Origin: Streptococcus ruminantium
Lineage (GTDB): Bacteria > Bacillota > Bacilli > Lactobacillales > Streptococcaceae
Length of the DNA stretch: 64,000 nt
Direction of reading: 5' to 3'
NCBI RefSeq assembly: GCF_003609975.1
Contig: NZ_AP018400.1
Span: 159,501-223,500, forward strand
Below are positions 37,550 to 46,632 of this stretch, in pieces (position 1 is the first letter of the stretch; each line of letters begins with the position of its first letter). The position numbers and the translations under genes were made by a program. The notes below the pieces were generated by a model. It was not told where the DNA came from, did not search any database, and saw only the letters and a program-made list of their open reading frames with translations.

Positions 37550-37673
37550 CCCATTTCTGACGAGTAGGGTAGAGGAAACATCAGGTTAATCGCCATATTT
37601 TCTCTATCCTGAACTCCAAGCAAGAAATGTATGAAAGTATATCAAAGATAGTATAAGAGAGGAATTATTCATA

Positions 37674-39269
37674 ATGGATAAGTCAACAAAGAAACAACGT
37701 TACAGTCTTCGTAAGACACAGATGGGAGTCGGCTCGGTATTGCTAGCGACTATCCTTTTGACCGCAGGAGCTGCGAAAGCAGAGGATAGTGTTATAGGGC
37801 AGGGAGGCGGTTTAGGTCTCACTGATGGTATCCAAGGCAAGAATGGACCACAAATTATGAGTCTAACACCGGACGGAGGAGGCCGTCGAAATCCAGGGGA
37901 TGATAGAAAACCGCAGGTTGATGATGAGGCTCCTAGAACACCAAGGTTGCTTGATGGAGGCACTCAGGATGGTTTGGGAGATGGTGGTAAAACAAAGGTT
38001 GAGTCTTTAGCTGGTCCAGATGGTTCTGGTCATGGAGGAAAACATTTAGGTCTAAATTTAGGTGGCGCATATATCTATGGAAACGGTGACCGTCCCGAGG
38101 TAGAAGATCCAAGGATACATGTCCCAGAAAAAGGTAATGAGAAAGAAGAGCCTAAGCCAGAAGAAACACCAATACCACTGCCACGAGTGCAAGACCAGCC
38201 TCAACCAACTCCAAAATCAAAACCAGAAGAAACACCTAAATCAGCTCCACTAAAGGCTAAACCTCAAGCTCAACCTCAAAGCTCACCGTCAGGACATTCA
38301 AATGTAAATAGTGGAACAACTACAGCCTTAGTTCTTGCTTATAAGTTAGAAGATAGTGATAAGGTTGAAAAGGTAAAAGAAGGTCAAATCAAAACAAAAG
38401 AAGAATTAGAGCAGGCTGTGGAGGAGACTGTAGCTTCTAATAAGGATAAGTATCCATACTTTGATCGACTTGATAGACCGGATGGAGTTATATTACTGTT
38501 TAGTAAGTTTAAGGCAAATATATTTATTAAAACAGTTGGAGAAGATGGAACTAGCACGGTAAGCTATCCATTCTATAATGAACAGAAGTTCAAGAAAGAA
38601 ATCGAAGACTTGGAAAAAGGCTTCGCCGACACCTATGATGTGAAGCGTGAAGATAGTAAAGATAGCGAAGGTGTCACAACAGTTACTTTGACCTTGACTA
38701 AGAAAGGTCTCAAGCCACAAGTAACACCTCAACCAGAAAAACCATCAACACCAGAGGTAGCACCAAAACCAGATGACAAACCATCTGTACCATCTAAACC
38801 AGAGGTAGCGCCAAAACCAGATGAGAAACCATCTGTACCATCTACACCAGAGGTAGCACCAAAACCAGGTGAGAAACCATCTGTACCATCTAAACCAGAA
38901 GTGGCACCAAAACCAGATGACAAACCATCTATACCAGAACCAGAAAAACTTGAGATGGATAAATCAATGAAAGTGGTACCAGGCAAGCCGAAGAAAGCAA
39001 CGCCAGAAGCACAAGTACCAGAAGCACAAGTGCCACAAGTACCACAAGTACAAGTACCACAGTCTCAAGCACCACAGCTTCCATCACCTAAGGAAGAAGT
39101 AGCTAAGGTTCAACAACAACCAAGAGCTATTCAATCAAGCGCTCCAGCTAAATCTGGTGGCAAGCAGTTACCAAATACAGGTGAAGCAGCATCTATCCTC
39201 ACCTTGGTAGGAAGCGGAATGCTTGGATTGCTAGGCTTGGCTTTCACAAAAAAGAGAAAAACTAAATAG
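37674..39269 (+). CDS. LPXTG surface protein with YSLRK signal and Pro-rich repeats
   Basis: 531 residues. YSLRK signal ending near AKA, a Gly/Asp-rich region (about 40-130), a Pro-rich linker, a globular alpha/beta domain (about 215-350; LAYKLEDSDKVEKV to TLTLTKKGLK), then about four 16-residue repeats of the type PEVAPKPDDKPSVPSK, and LPNTG with a basic tail. It differs from the flanking paralogs in its globular part. The globular domain is not one I recognise. 124 bp after the previous gene without a clear terminator between, so readthrough is possible. Confidence 0.85.
   Translation: MDKSTKKQRYSLRKTQMGVGSVLLATILLTAGAAKAEDSVIGQGGGLGLTDGIQGKNGPQIMSLTPDGGGRRNPGDDRKPQVDDEAPRTPRLLDGGTQDGLGDGGKTKVESLAGPDGSGHGGKHLGLNLGGAYIYGNGDRPEVEDPRIHVPEKGNEKEEPKPEETPIPLPRVQDQPQPTPKSKPEETPKSAPLKAKPQAQPQSSPSGHSNVNSGTTTALVLAYKLEDSDKVEKVKEGQIKTKEELEQAVEETVASNKDKYPYFDRLDRPDGVILLFSKFKANIFIKTVGEDGTSTVSYPFYNEQKFKKEIEDLEKGFADTYDVKREDSKDSEGVTTVTLTLTKKGLKPQVTPQPEKPSTPEVAPKPDDKPSVPSKPEVAPKPDEKPSVPSTPEVAPKPGEKPSVPSKPEVAPKPDDKPSIPEPEKLEMDKSMKVVPGKPKKATPEAQVPEAQVPQVPQVQVPQSQAPQLPSPKEEVAKVQQQPRAIQSSAPAKSGGKQLPNTGEAASILTLVGSGMLGLLGLAFTKKRKTK
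38749..38940 (+). repeat. 48-bp tandem repeats in the LPXTG gene
   Basis: About four in-frame 48-bp units coding for P-E-V-A-P-K-P-D/G-D/E-K-P-S-V/I-P-S-K/T. Likely to vary in number between strains. Confidence 0.75.
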
Positions 39270-39614
39270 TTTTTTAAAAAAAATAGGGTATAGAAAAAAC
39301 CTATACCTGTGATCGTATCTTTCCACTTTTCTACAGTTTCTCTCTAACGAGTTAGATTAGGATTGTAAGCTATTCTATCTACCTAACTTTTCACGGAAAA
39401 GATACGATTACAAATGATAGATTTTATAGGGCATAGGGATACACTTATGCCCTAAATCTATTCGAGTCTACTCTAGGGACTCATTTTACAAAAGGAGTTG
39501 TTTATATAAGATAATGATAATGCCGAGGAGTCAAAGGTGACTCCAGTGCTAAGCGAGTTGCTTGGGCTTTGGCAGTAGCGAACTGCACTAAATACGATAT
39601 GAGGAGGTAGTTAT
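39270..39614 (+). other. Long structured leader before the third LPXTG gene
   Basis: No gene, but several hairpins. GGTATAG/CTATACC near 39295; an inverted pair TCGTATCTTT-CC (39314) with CGGAAAAGATACGA (39395); TAGGGCATA/TATGCCCTA extended by AGATTT/AAATCT (39420-39460); GGAGTCA-AAGG-TGACTCC (39527-39544); GCAGT/ACTGC (39572-39586). A mini-frame ATG ATA ATG CCG AGG AGT CAA AGG TGA begins at 39514. The arrangement suggests RNA-level control or insertion scars. Confidence 0.5.
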
Positions 39615-39617
39615 ATG

Positions 39618-41510
39618 ATGAAACGTGCAAGAAAACAATGTTACAGTATCAGGAAGCTGCAGGTAGGAGTCGGCTCAGTTATGCTTGGGACGATTTTGTT
39701 AGCGATAACATCCGCGCAGAATGTACAGGCTCAAGAGACTTCCCCTTCCAGTGGGACGGACGGAGCGACACAAGTAACTTCTGGTCTCGGAGTTGCAGGA
39801 AGTGACACAACGATTGTTCACAGTATCTCTCAAGATACTTCATCCCAATCTTCAACCCCATCATCCACACCCTCTTCAACAATCAGTTCTACTGCGGCAC
39901 CCACCTCAAGCAGCCAGCAATTCCCTCTCAGCGAGGCTAAGAATACCTCAGAAGCTGTGAATACCTCAGTAGTGGCTGACAGCCTAACAATCAGTGAAAA
40001 CTCTACCCCCACTACTAAGCAATCCAAGACGGTCAATATGGCTTATCGCGAAGATGAGAAAAATGTAGATGGTAGCATTGATTACACGACCAGCTATATA
40101 AGAGATGAGGCAAAGAAGGAAACTATAGTTAACTGGGCGGTGACGGTTAATAAAAAGAATGAGACTTGGAATGGTCCAAGGATTGTCTTTGCTTTTCCTA
40201 AGGGAGTAGAGGTTCAAGAAGAAATCACTAGTCCTTCAGGGGCATTTGAAAATGTTAAATTCTCAGATTTTAAGCGTGACGGAGGAGAGTCTAAGAAATA
40301 TTGGAAAGCAGATCAGAAAGAAGATTCTAAATGGTTTAAAGAAGAATGGGATTGGCATGTTTCTTGGGCTGGTGTGGATAAACAAGGCTTTTCTCCAGAG
40401 CAATTCCAAACTCTTGTTAACTTAGCTAGTGGTGTTTTTTACGCTATAAGTGGTACCGGCACCTTCACTTTTAAACTCAAAGTTCCAGATGCTAGCACCA
40501 TCAACCCTTATGACCTACCTTTGTTAGCAGGAATAAATCAGTTTGGAGGATTGACGGCAAGTTGGTACCGTTTCAAGGGAGAGGTGCCAAAGGGGAATAT
40601 TCCAAATCCACATTTCCCAGGGTCAGCCGGGGGGAACGGTGGCTTGACAAATGGCGGAGCCATCATTACTCCCGCACCAAAACAACCAACCCCTCAGCTA
40701 CCAACCCCTTTAGAAAAACCTAAGGTCGAGGCGCCACCAAGCAATGAGATAAAACCAAAACCAGCCTTGCCAATGCAGTCGACCCCTCCAGCAACAGGTG
40801 AGCAAAAACGCCAGTTGGAATCAATCAAAGTCTTACCATTGGTGCCAGAGACATCGCCAGCAATTCCCGAACAACCGAAACCTGACAGACCAAAAGATGA
40901 GCTGAAACCAGCACCGGTCTTACCATTGGTGCCAAATGTAACCCCACCGAAAGCTGATCAGTTGAAACCTGAACAGCCAGAGCGCAGGATTATGCCAGCA
41001 CCCGTTCTACCGATGAATCCAGACACAGCCCCTGTGGTACCTGAGCAACCGAAGCCTGATAAGCCAAAGACCCAAGGCGAGCTGATAGCAGTACCGATAG
41101 TTCCTATAAAACCTGAGGTTGACGCACCGAAAAATACTCCTAAGCTCAACAGACCACAGCTCAGAATTCCGCACATTGAATTGCCTAAGGACGAGAAACC
41201 AAAAGGAATGCCGAAGCCACAAGGTGAGCTAAAACCTATCGAAGTATTGCCACTACGACCAGAATCAGCACCAAGCACATCAGAAAAAATCAAAGCGGCA
41301 GTACCACAAGTAGGAGCAAGTCAGGCTGCAAGACCGCACGTGGATTCATCCAAAGTTTCACAATCAACGACAATGCAAACAAGCAAACCAGCCAAGTCTA
41401 CTACCAAGCACCTACCAGATACAGGCGAAGCACCATCTGTATTCCCATGGCTGGGCGCTGGTTTGATTGGATTGATGGGAGTAGCTTATATCAGAAAAAA
41501 TAAAAAATAA
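39618..41510 (+). CDS. LPXTG surface protein with YSIRK signal, adhesin-like (paralog B)
   Basis: About 630 residues. YSIRK signal (KQCYSIRKLQVGVGSVMLG), Ser/Thr-rich stretch, globular domain (MAYREDEKNVDGSIDY to WYRFKGEVPK) clearly paralogous to the protein at 35603, with shared VFAFPKGVEVQE, GTFTFKLKVPD and LLAGINQF. Then a Pro-rich stalk, LPDTGEA (LPDTG, a permitted sortase variant), a helix and RKNKK. ATG ATG at 39615/39618 follows GAGGAGG; either could start. The two paralogs probably arose by duplication around the middle gene and may bind different ligands. Confidence 0.85.
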   Translation: MKRARKQCYSIRKLQVGVGSVMLGTILLAITSAQNVQAQETSPSSGTDGATQVTSGLGVAGSDTTIVHSISQDTSSQSSTPSSTPSSTISSTAAPTSSSQQFPLSEAKNTSEAVNTSVVADSLTISENSTPTTKQSKTVNMAYREDEKNVDGSIDYTTSYIRDEAKKETIVNWAVTVNKKNETWNGPRIVFAFPKGVEVQEEITSPSGAFENVKFSDFKRDGGESKKYWKADQKEDSKWFKEEWDWHVSWAGVDKQGFSPEQFQTLVNLASGVFYAISGTGTFTFKLKVPDASTINPYDLPLLAGINQFGGLTASWYRFKGEVPKGNIPNPHFPGSAGGNGGLTNGGAIITPAPKQPTPQLPTPLEKPKVEAPPSNEIKPKPALPMQSTPPATGEQKRQLESIKVLPLVPETSPAIPEQPKPDRPKDELKPAPVLPLVPNVTPPKADQLKPEQPERRIMPAPVLPMNPDTAPVVPEQPKPDKPKTQGELIAVPIVPIKPEVDAPKNTPKLNRPQLRIPHIELPKDEKPKGMPKPQGELKPIEVLPLRPESAPSTSEKIKAAVPQVGASQAARPHVDSSKVSQSTTMQTSKPAKSTTKHLPDTGEAPSVFPWLGAGLIGLMGVAYIRKNKK

Positions 41511-41905
41511 AGCGCCACTTATCAAATGAGATACACAACGATCTCTCTCCCATCAATTATAATAATCCCATAAAGACAAGTACCAAGAGAGGACAACTCG
41601 TCCTCTCTTTCTTGTCCTTCTTAAAGAATATCGCCTATCAATTCCAATAATCAGCCCTTCTCTATGAGAAAAACGCTGTAGACTCTTCATAAGAGCGGAA
41701 AAGATACGAAGTAATACCCCCATACCTACTGCCTCTCAAAAAACCGTAAGAAAGGCAATAACAGACGTATAGACCATAAACTTTACCAGTTATATATTTT
41801 TTTTACGAACATTTAGTGATTTTTTAAACAGACGACTAGTAAGGTTTATCATTTTAGGGTATAATTGTTGACATAGAGTAAACTTTTTAGTAGAAGGAGA
41901 AATTT
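41511..41905 (+). other. Intergenic region before the two-component system
   Basis: Holds a terminator for the LPXTG gene (AGAGAGGAC/GTCCTCTCT, 41584-41610), a second copy of CGGAAAAGATACGA at about 41697, and TATAAT at 41860-41865 serving the response regulator. No -35 match at 17 bp, so an activator may be needed. Confidence 0.6.
41584..41612 (+). terminator. Terminator after LPXTG paralog B
   Basis: CAAGAGAGGAC pairs with GTCCTCTCTTTCTTG around a short loop. Confidence 0.75.
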
Positions 41906-42577
41906 ATGACACGTATTTTAATAGTTGAAGATGATGCCGTTATCAACCAAGTTCTCGCTGAGTTTCTAAAAGAGCATCAGTACGAAATTGTTTCCTGTCT
42001 TGACGGACAAAAAGCTTTGGAGTATTTTGAGACTGAAAAATTTGATCTAATCATCTTGGATATTATGGTTCCAAATGTTAGCGGCTTGGATATACTGAAA
42101 AAGATCCGTAAAACTTCTCAAGTGCCTGTCATAATGCTAACAGCTATGGATGATGAGTATACTCAGCTTGTTAGCTTCAACCACCTCATTAGTGATTATG
42201 TCGTTAAACCCTTTTCCCCTCTTATTTTGATGAAGAGAATCGAAAATGTTTTTCGTCAAAGTGAAACCGCTAACATTATCGAAATCAGTGGCGTTGTCAT
42301 TGATTTGGAAGCATCGGAAGTCTACGTTGATAATGAAACGCTTCCACTCACTAAAACAGAGTACGAAGTTTTGGAAATGCTAGCAAAACACAAGGGGAAA
42401 TTAGTAACTCGTGACCAGCTTATGAATGCTATTTGGGGCTATACCGAATTGGAAGGACGTATTCTAGACAATCATATCAAAAACATCCGCAAGAAAGTGC
42501 CTCAAATTCCTCTAGTAACCCTAGTTGGAAGAGGTTACAAGATCGAGGAAGAAGAAAATGAACATGAACATAGCTAG
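41906..42577 (+). CDS. OmpR-family response regulator
   Basis: 223 residues. Receiver domain with acidic pocket EDD near residue 8, phospho-acceptor D in LIILDIMVP (about 52) and conserved K in VVKPFSP. C-terminal winged helix (TKTEYEVLEMLAKHKGKLVTRDQLMNAIWGY; VGRGYKIE). AGAAGGAG precedes the ATG. Its gene overlaps the kinase by 20 bp. Its location inside the surface-protein island makes those genes likely targets. Confidence 0.92.
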   Translation: MTRILIVEDDAVINQVLAEFLKEHQYEIVSCLDGQKALEYFETEKFDLIILDIMVPNVSGLDILKKIRKTSQVPVIMLTAMDDEYTQLVSFNHLISDYVVKPFSPLILMKRIENVFRQSETANIIEISGVVIDLEASEVYVDNETLPLTKTEYEVLEMLAKHKGKLVTRDQLMNAIWGYTELEGRILDNHIKNIRKKVPQIPLVTLVGRGYKIEEEENEHEHS

Positions 42578-43934
42578 AAAACAGTTTATAGGCTTAAGTA
42601 TCACCTTAGTCTTGACCGCTCTATTCCTACTAGGAATCTCTTATTACACCTTACCAATTTATTACAATCAAACCCAAAAGCAAGTACTTGAAATCCAATA
42701 CGACCAAGTTGTCCAAGAGTTGAACAATCAATCGAAAGAGGAGATGATTGCCACTCTAGAAAGGCTAGATAAAAAGTACGACGCTCTTTTTTTCTCCCTA
42801 TCTAGTAGAAATGGAAATCCTGTTTATCCTAGCAGAGAAGCCCTAAGTCTTTACAAGGCAGAGGTTGAAGATAAAGTAGAAGCAGATATGAACGAAATCG
42901 GTGTTTGGACAGAAACAGTTACAGCGAAGGATGGTGAGCTATTTATCCTGAGCGGTCAATATATCTTTCCCTCTCTAACCAATATCACTCAGTTCCTCTT
43001 GACGCTCTATCCATTTGTCACCCTGATTTTCCTCGTCCTTGCAGGTCTTGCGGCCTTTATCTACAGTCGTTTATCCACCAAGCGAATTCAAATCCTTTCC
43101 ACACAAACTCGGCGCATGCAATCCTTAGAACCTGGTCTAGCCTGTGACAGTCGTGGCCGGGACGAGGTTTCCAACTTGGCAAAAGATATTAACAGTCTGT
43201 ATAACAATCTACTCACCAGTATTGAGCATCTAGAGATTGAAAAACAACAAGTGATTGAGCGAGAAAAGCAAAAGTCGGAGTTCTTTCGCATGACCTCTCA
43301 CGAACTCAAAACCCCTATCGCCAGTATGATGGGGATTGTTGAAGGAATGATGTATGGAGTGGGTGATTTTAAGGACAGGGATAAATATTTAAGAAAATGC
43401 CACGATATCTTGCAAGAACAGTCCAAACTAGTTCAGTCTATTTTAGAAGTTTCCAAGGTAACCATGCTCCTCCAATCAGATGGCGCTACTTTCTCCCTAA
43501 AAGAAATGTTGGAAGGATTTTTGCCCGCCTACGAGACATTAGCCCTTATCAAGCAACATCAATTTGCTGTTTCGCTAGAAGAATTATCCGTCACAGCAGA
43601 TAAGATTTACTTGGAAAAAGCCTTAAAAAATCTCCTAGACAATGCCTTTCGCTATACACCTGAGGGAGGAAAAATTGACCTAACCCTTACAGGCAACCAG
43701 TTGACCATCCGCAATGAAATTGCTCAAGTCCTTACAGAAGAACAAATGAAGCAAATTTTTCAACTGTTCTATCGACCAGATTTTAGCCGCAATCGCCAAG
43801 ATGGCGGTACAGGCTTAGGACTTTATATTGTTGACCGCATCCTGACAAGACATCAGTTCGAATACGAGATGTATCAGGAAAATCATTGCATGATTTTCTG
43901 TATCCGATTCTCAGAGCAAGGTGCTCAAGAATAG
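42558..43934 (+). CDS. Sensor histidine kinase
   Basis: 458 residues. Two membrane helices (about 10-30 and 150-175) bracket an extracellular sensor loop; then HAMP-like linker, H-box SHELKTPIASMMG, N-box LKNLLDNAFRYTPEGG, and G-box DGGTGLGLYIV. Start at 42558 follows GAGGAAGAAG within the end of the response regulator. Signal unknown. Confidence 0.92.
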   Translation: MNMNIARKQFIGLSITLVLTALFLLGISYYTLPIYYNQTQKQVLEIQYDQVVQELNNQSKEEMIATLERLDKKYDALFFSLSSRNGNPVYPSREALSLYKAEVEDKVEADMNEIGVWTETVTAKDGELFILSGQYIFPSLTNITQFLLTLYPFVTLIFLVLAGLAAFIYSRLSTKRIQILSTQTRRMQSLEPGLACDSRGRDEVSNLAKDINSLYNNLLTSIEHLEIEKQQVIEREKQKSEFFRMTSHELKTPIASMMGIVEGMMYGVGDFKDRDKYLRKCHDILQEQSKLVQSILEVSKVTMLLQSDGATFSLKEMLEGFLPAYETLALIKQHQFAVSLEELSVTADKIYLEKALKNLLDNAFRYTPEGGKIDLTLTGNQLTIRNEIAQVLTEEQMKQIFQLFYRPDFSRNRQDGGTGLGLYIVDRILTRHQFEYEMYQENHCMIFCIRFSEQGAQE

Positions 43935-44156
43935 TCACCTAATCCTCTAAGAAAGAGCAGACAATAGCCTTACCTTACGTAAGACAAGAATTTACATTTA
44001 ATGTAACTCACTCGTAGTGTCAGTCGGAGAAAGAGGTGCAAGGCACGGGAATGGTAGTAGTGAGATGTTGCCAAGCCACCTACTATACCCGTCCTCAACT
44101 CGACTAGCATTCAAGTACCAGCTATTTGCAAAAGTAAATACCTATACAAGAATATC

Positions 44157-44193
44157 AAATCCCCCAACTACTGCGGTAGTTGAGGGATTTTTT
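44157..44193 (+). terminator. Terminator-type hairpin
   Basis: AATCCC-CAACTAC, TGCG loop, GTAGTTG-GGGATTTTTT. Nearly the same core as the terminator at 35331. It could end a transcript from the structured segment upstream. Confidence 0.75.
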
Positions 44194-44478
44194 AGATGAA
44201 CGGTGTAATTTGTGGTCTATCCAACCATTTGCAGAAGCCATGTCAGAAGAATATCAACCCATCAGCAGCCATCTTAAAGCATTGATGTTATGGTCTGCTT
44301 GAATAAAAAGGGAAGAAAATACTGGTCTGTCAAGCTGTTGACCCAAGTTGCCCAACCATTTTTAACGCCTCAAAATTATGAAAGATGTCCATCATCCAAC
44401 GCCAAAAAGCTTGGGACAAAAAGATTTTCAATTTTGAAAATCTCAATTATTAAGTCCTTTAGACCTAGAATTGAACAG

Positions 44479-44535
44479 AAAAAGCGAACAAACCAAGATT
44501 CTGATTGTCAGAAAACTGGTTTTGTTCGCTTTTTA
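44479..44535. terminator. Bidirectional terminator downstream of the M-like gene
   Basis: AAAAAGCGAACAAACCA pairs with TGGTTTTGTTCGCTTTTT. Confidence 0.85.
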
Positions 44536-44619
44536 TATATGAAATCGGACTATTGTCCCGACCTCTTTGCGATTATTCATGATACAAGAAGTGATAGTAC
44601 ATCACCCTATGCAGAAACT

Positions 44620-46632
44620 TTATTTTTTGTTTCTTCTGTTCATGCGGCTTACGCCTAGGAGTCCTAGCAAGCCACTTCCCAGCCATGCAAGCATAGATGG
44701 TGCATCACCTGTATTTGGCAAGGTCTTAGCTTGGGCTTTAGAAGCCATTTGTCTTGGTGCTGGACGTTTGGTCTCTCCCTGCACTTTTTCAGTTGCCTCT
44801 GGATGTCTCTTATGGCTTGGTACTGGAAGGATTTCAGTTTTCTTACCACCTGGTTTTGGTGTACCTTCAGGTTTTACCATTGGCTTATCTTCACGTGGAG
44901 ACATTTCTTCTTTTGATTTTGGTGAGCGTTGTGGATCAGTGTCCGGTACATGAGGACGGTGTTGTGGGTCCACATCCGGCACCTTAGGAGAGTGTGGATC
45001 TACATCTGGTACATGAGGACGACTTGGGTCAGTGTCTGGCACTTGAGGGCGTTGAGGTTTCACCTCTGGCACTTGAGGACGACTTGGGTCAGTATCTGGA
45101 GTCTGAGGTTTTCTCTCTGCCAACTGTTTCTTAAGGTCTTCAACTTGTTTGTTGAGTTTTTCCTTATCTGCTTCAAGTGTCTTAACTTTACCTTCAGACT
45201 CTGCCAGTTGTTTCTTAAGGTCTTCAACTTGTTTGCTGAGAGCTTCCTTATCCGCTTCGAGTGTCTTAATCTTGTCTTCCAAGTCTGCCAACTGTTTCTT
45301 AAGGTCTTCAATTTGCTTGCTGAGAGCTTCCTTATCCGCTTCGAGTTTATTGACTTTTTCTTGGCTCTCTGCGAGTTGTTGAGCTCTTTCAGTGAGTTTA
45401 TTTTCCTTGTCAATCAGTTCCTTCGTGAGACGTTGTACCTCAGCTTCTAGCTGCTTCTCTTTCTCAGACTGATCTTCTTGTTTGCCTTGGCGCAATTTTT
45501 CTAGCTCTTGCTTAGCCTTGGCCAACTCTTGCTCCAGATTTGCTTTCTCTTTCTTCAAGCGATCAACTTCCTCTGTCAATTCAAGGTTTTTCTTGATAAG
45601 GTCGGATTTGCCGCTTTCTTTCAAGAGTTTTTCAAGATTTTTCTGCTCTTTTTCTAGTTTTTCTTTTTCTTCCTTGAGTTTGTCAAGTTGGTGTTCTGAA
45701 TCTGATAATTTTTTCAGGAGCTCAGTATTTTCATCAATAAGTCGTTGTCTTTCTTCCTTGAGTTTATCATTTTCCTGAGTGGTTGAATCAAGTTTTTTCT
45801 TTAATTCGTCTAATTGTTTTTGCAAGTCTTCTTTTTTAGCTTCTAATTCACTCTTTTCTTGATGAATTTTTATAGATTCACCCTGAGCCTCCTCAATTTT
45901 TTGTTTGGCTTCGGATAGTTGTTGTTCTAGTTCACCAATCTTTTGTTGAGTCTCTTCTTTCTGTTTCTGTAATTGTTCTTGTAAATCTACTATGCGTTTT
46001 CTTAGTCCATCCTGATCCTTTTGTTTAAATAGTTCTAAATCTTCCCTCAATTCTTCACGAAGAGATTCCAAATCTTTTTTCCCTTGTTCGAGCTGCTTGA
46101 TTTTGTTCTCAAGCTCTGTTTTTTCTTTTTGAGCTTCTTCGAACTTATGTTTAAAATCATCACGTAGTTTATCAAAATTTTCTGCTTGTTTTTTAAGCTC
46201 TTCAAGCTCTTGTTTAATTCGCTCGTAGTTCTCAGGTATTTCACCTAGTTTACCATCAGCAAATCTCTTACCAATATCTTCAAGGACCATCTGGCGAAGT
46301 TTCTGCAAAGCTTCACGATCACCACTTACTAGAACACCGAGAAAATCAATTCCTCCATCCTTATAAAGCTCACGTAATGTTTCCGGCTTCAACTTGGAAA
46401 TAGCATCTGTAATTTTTTTCTTTACTTCATCATTTTTATCAACTTCTTTGTCAACTATTACCTTAGCTAGATTACTTGCTGCCTCATCCTTAGAAATAAC
46501 TTTATTTCGTTCATTGTGCGTATTTTGATGATTATTCGCCAACACGGGTGTTGAGACATAAAAAGAACCTGCCATTAGGGAGGTGAGCAGAGCTGCTCTA
46601 CATGACAGCTTTATAATACTTCTAGAGTTCAT
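44620..46632 (-). CDS. M-like coiled-coil LPXTG surface protein
   Basis: 670 residues. A signal peptide without YSIRK (cut near VLA, residue 32) is followed by a short globular helix-rich part (about 40-130; NLAKVIVDKE, TLRELYKDGGIDFLGVLVSGD). A coiled coil of about 350 residues rich in E, K, L and Q comes next, then three C-repeat-like 28-residue units (LEADKEALSKQVEDLKKQLAE) and a Pro/Asp-rich wall span (RPQVPDTDPS type). It ends with LPNTGDA, a helix and RRNKK. The layout matches streptococcal M and M-like proteins, which bind host plasma proteins; ligand unknown. Only a weak AAAGGT precedes the ATG. Divergent from the toxin array, convergent with the two-component system. Confidence 0.88.
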   Translation of the reverse strand: MNSRSIIKLSCRAALLTSLMAGSFYVSTPVLANNHQNTHNERNKVISKDEAASNLAKVIVDKEVDKNDEVKKKITDAISKLKPETLRELYKDGGIDFLGVLVSGDREALQKLRQMVLEDIGKRFADGKLGEIPENYERIKQELEELKKQAENFDKLRDDFKHKFEEAQKEKTELENKIKQLEQGKKDLESLREELREDLELFKQKDQDGLRKRIVDLQEQLQKQKEETQQKIGELEQQLSEAKQKIEEAQGESIKIHQEKSELEAKKEDLQKQLDELKKKLDSTTQENDKLKEERQRLIDENTELLKKLSDSEHQLDKLKEEKEKLEKEQKNLEKLLKESGKSDLIKKNLELTEEVDRLKKEKANLEQELAKAKQELEKLRQGKQEDQSEKEKQLEAEVQRLTKELIDKENKLTERAQQLAESQEKVNKLEADKEALSKQIEDLKKQLADLEDKIKTLEADKEALSKQVEDLKKQLAESEGKVKTLEADKEKLNKQVEDLKKQLAERKPQTPDTDPSRPQVPEVKPQRPQVPDTDPSRPHVPDVDPHSPKVPDVDPQHRPHVPDTDPQRSPKSKEEMSPREDKPMVKPEGTPKPGGKKTEILPVPSHKRHPEATEKVQGETKRPAPRQMASKAQAKTLPNTGDAPSMLAWLGSGLLGLLGVSRMNRRNKK
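45108..45355 (-). repeat. 84-bp C-repeats in the M-like gene
   Basis: Three in-frame units of 28 codons beginning LEADKE(A/K)L and containing EDLKKQLA. Similar to M-protein C repeats. Confidence 0.75.

Larger units (their letters stand above)
43935..44619. other. Long intergenic region with hairpins and coding scraps
   Basis: No convincing gene. Contains the dyads CTTACGTAAG and TTACAT-TTA-ATGTAA (43974-44005), a long imperfect hairpin (ACGGG-ATGGTAGTAG near 44047 with CTACTATACCCGT near 44081), a terminator (44157-44193), a scrap reading PFAEAMSEEYQPISSHLKAL (about 44226-44285), a GATTTTCA/TGAAAATC dyad at 44422, and a strong two-way terminator at 44479-44535. Confidence 0.5.

Noticed and set aside
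44226..44285. Transposase or lipase fragment
   Set aside because: The scrap is too short and I could not tie it to a family.
44929..45450. Plus-strand frame of 173 codons opposite the M-like gene
   Set aside because: A shadow of the repeated coiled-coil codons; Phe/Leu-rich by complementarity and lacks a start context.
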